From NCBI RefSeq assembly GCF_051401765.1, contig NW_027480449.1:4154001-4218000 (forward strand): a stretch of DNA of 64,000 bases, read 5' to 3'. This DNA is from Calliopsis andreniformis. Taxonomy: Eukaryota; Arthropoda; Insecta; Hymenoptera; Andrenidae. The notes under the pieces are model-generated. The model was not told where the DNA came from and searched no databases. It worked only from the letters and a program-made list of their open reading frames with translations. Position 1 is the stretch's first letter. The number at the start of each line of letters is the position of its first letter. Shown in pieces: positions 63,950-64,000 of this stretch. The position numbers and the translations under genes were made by a program.

Positions 63950-64000
63950 TGAGAGCTGAGGGCTGAGTGATGAGAATTGATGTTTCTGGATAGAGATTTG
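63950..64000 (+). repeat. Divergent island cut by window edge, type A-like
   Basis: The left 51 bp of an island with GAGAGCTGAGGGCTGAG and TTTCTGGATAG, matching the island at 51275 at offset 12,675 and lying 1,251 bp after the D copy. The rest is outside the window. Confidence 0.85.

Larger units (their letters stand above)
1..64000 (+). repeat. Degenerate 7-bp tandem satellite array, consensus TTGAGGA (reverse TCAATCC)
   Basis: The entire window parses into head-to-tail heptamers close to TTGAGGA, always in the same orientation. C is scarce on the given strand and occurs mainly in variant units (CTGAGGA, TTCAGGA, TTGACGA, TTGCGGA). Perfect consensus runs are short; one of the longest I measured is 11 units at 59213-59289. 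Longer similarity comes from copied blocks of variant units, not from homogeneous slippage tracts. Rare 6-mers (CGAGGA, TGAGGA, TGAGGG, CCAGGA), usually followed by CTGAGGG, shift the phase by one base. All stretches outside the sub-features below hold only this repeat; I saw no gene, RNA, mobile element or unique DNA in them. Both ends of the array lie outside the window. Heterochromatic satellite identity in a eukaryote is inferred from size and organisation; the species cannot be named. Confidence 0.97.
62268..64000 (+). repeat. Dispersed duplication, at least 1.73 kb, copy 2 (open at window edge)
   Basis: Counterpart of 49600-51332; the match is still running when the window ends, so the true duplicated segment is longer. 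Confidence 0.87.

Noticed and set aside
1..64000. Telomeric repeat array
   Set aside because: TTGAGGA resembles TTTAGGG-like telomere units in outline, but the units are heavily diversified, arranged in kilobase higher-order blocks, and contain no homogeneous run of a known telomere motif.
1..64000. Prokaryotic heptanucleotide repeat tract (cyanobacterial or Bacteroidetes type)
   Set aside because: Those tracts are normally short and lie between genes. At least 64 kb without a gene does not fit, although sequence alone cannot exclude an unusual case or an assembly expansion.

Overview
The whole window is one uninterrupted tandem array of a degenerate 7-bp unit. The consensus is TTGAGGA on the given strand and TCAATCC on the other. 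I find no protein-coding gene, RNA gene, transposon, CRISPR array or unique-sequence flank on either strand. Every stretch I read resolves into heptamers with one or two substitutions, plus occasional 6-mers that shift the phase by one base. The array runs off both ends of the window and never changes orientation.

Organism: the sequence does not identify it. Prokaryotic heptanucleotide repeat tracts, such as those of cyanobacteria and Bacteroidetes, are normally short. An array of at least 64 kb with several levels of higher-order repeat is what is expected of a eukaryotic satellite or megaminisatellite block in heterochromatic, subtelomeric or pericentromeric DNA. That placement is inference.

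Organisation has several levels. (1) The base unit is 7 bp, with recurring variant heptamers (TTGAAGA, TTGAGTA, TTGAGAA, CTGAGGA, TTCAGGA, TTGATGA, TTGACGA, TTGCGGA and others) and rare 6-mers such as CGAGGA, TGAGGA, TGAGGG and CCAGGA. (2) Recognisable blocks of roughly 29-31 units (about 200-216 bp) recur in diverged form. (3) A strongly diverged 'island' of exactly 140 bp (20 units) is present 41 times: 38 complete copies, two sharing the same 3' truncation and one cut by the window edge. The islands fall into four sequence types (A-D). (4) Long segments of 1-4.4 kb are duplicated, in tandem (3,624 bp twice; 4,156/4,358 bp about three times; 1,642/1,852 bp; 1,049 bp; 1,061-1,068 bp; 986 bp) or dispersed (offsets 9,249, 12,668 and 46,081 bp).

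Layout: 0-2.3 kb is a relative of 46.7-48.4 kb. 3.7-5.6 kb is a 1-kb tandem duplication. 5.6-27 kb is a mosaic of A/B-island segments, including a dispersed pair at 9.7-11.6 and 18.9-20.9 kb. 28.0-35.25 kb is a pair of nearly indistinguishable 3,624-bp units. 35.4-47.1 kb holds about three tandem units of roughly 4.2 kb, each with islands in the order A-B-C. 47-51.4 kb is D/A-island territory and is repeated at 62.3-64.0 kb. 52.7-60.3 kb is a run of recent local 1.0-1.85 kb duplications.

Many long open reading frames exist, but only on the minus strand, and all encode degenerate (ILNPQSS)n. This follows from the repeat arithmetic: the minus-strand consensus has no stop codon in any frame, and because 7 is not a multiple of 3 all three frames give the same heptapeptide. 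I do not annotate any as a gene. Nothing here indicates genes working together; the biology on view is repeat amplification and turnover.
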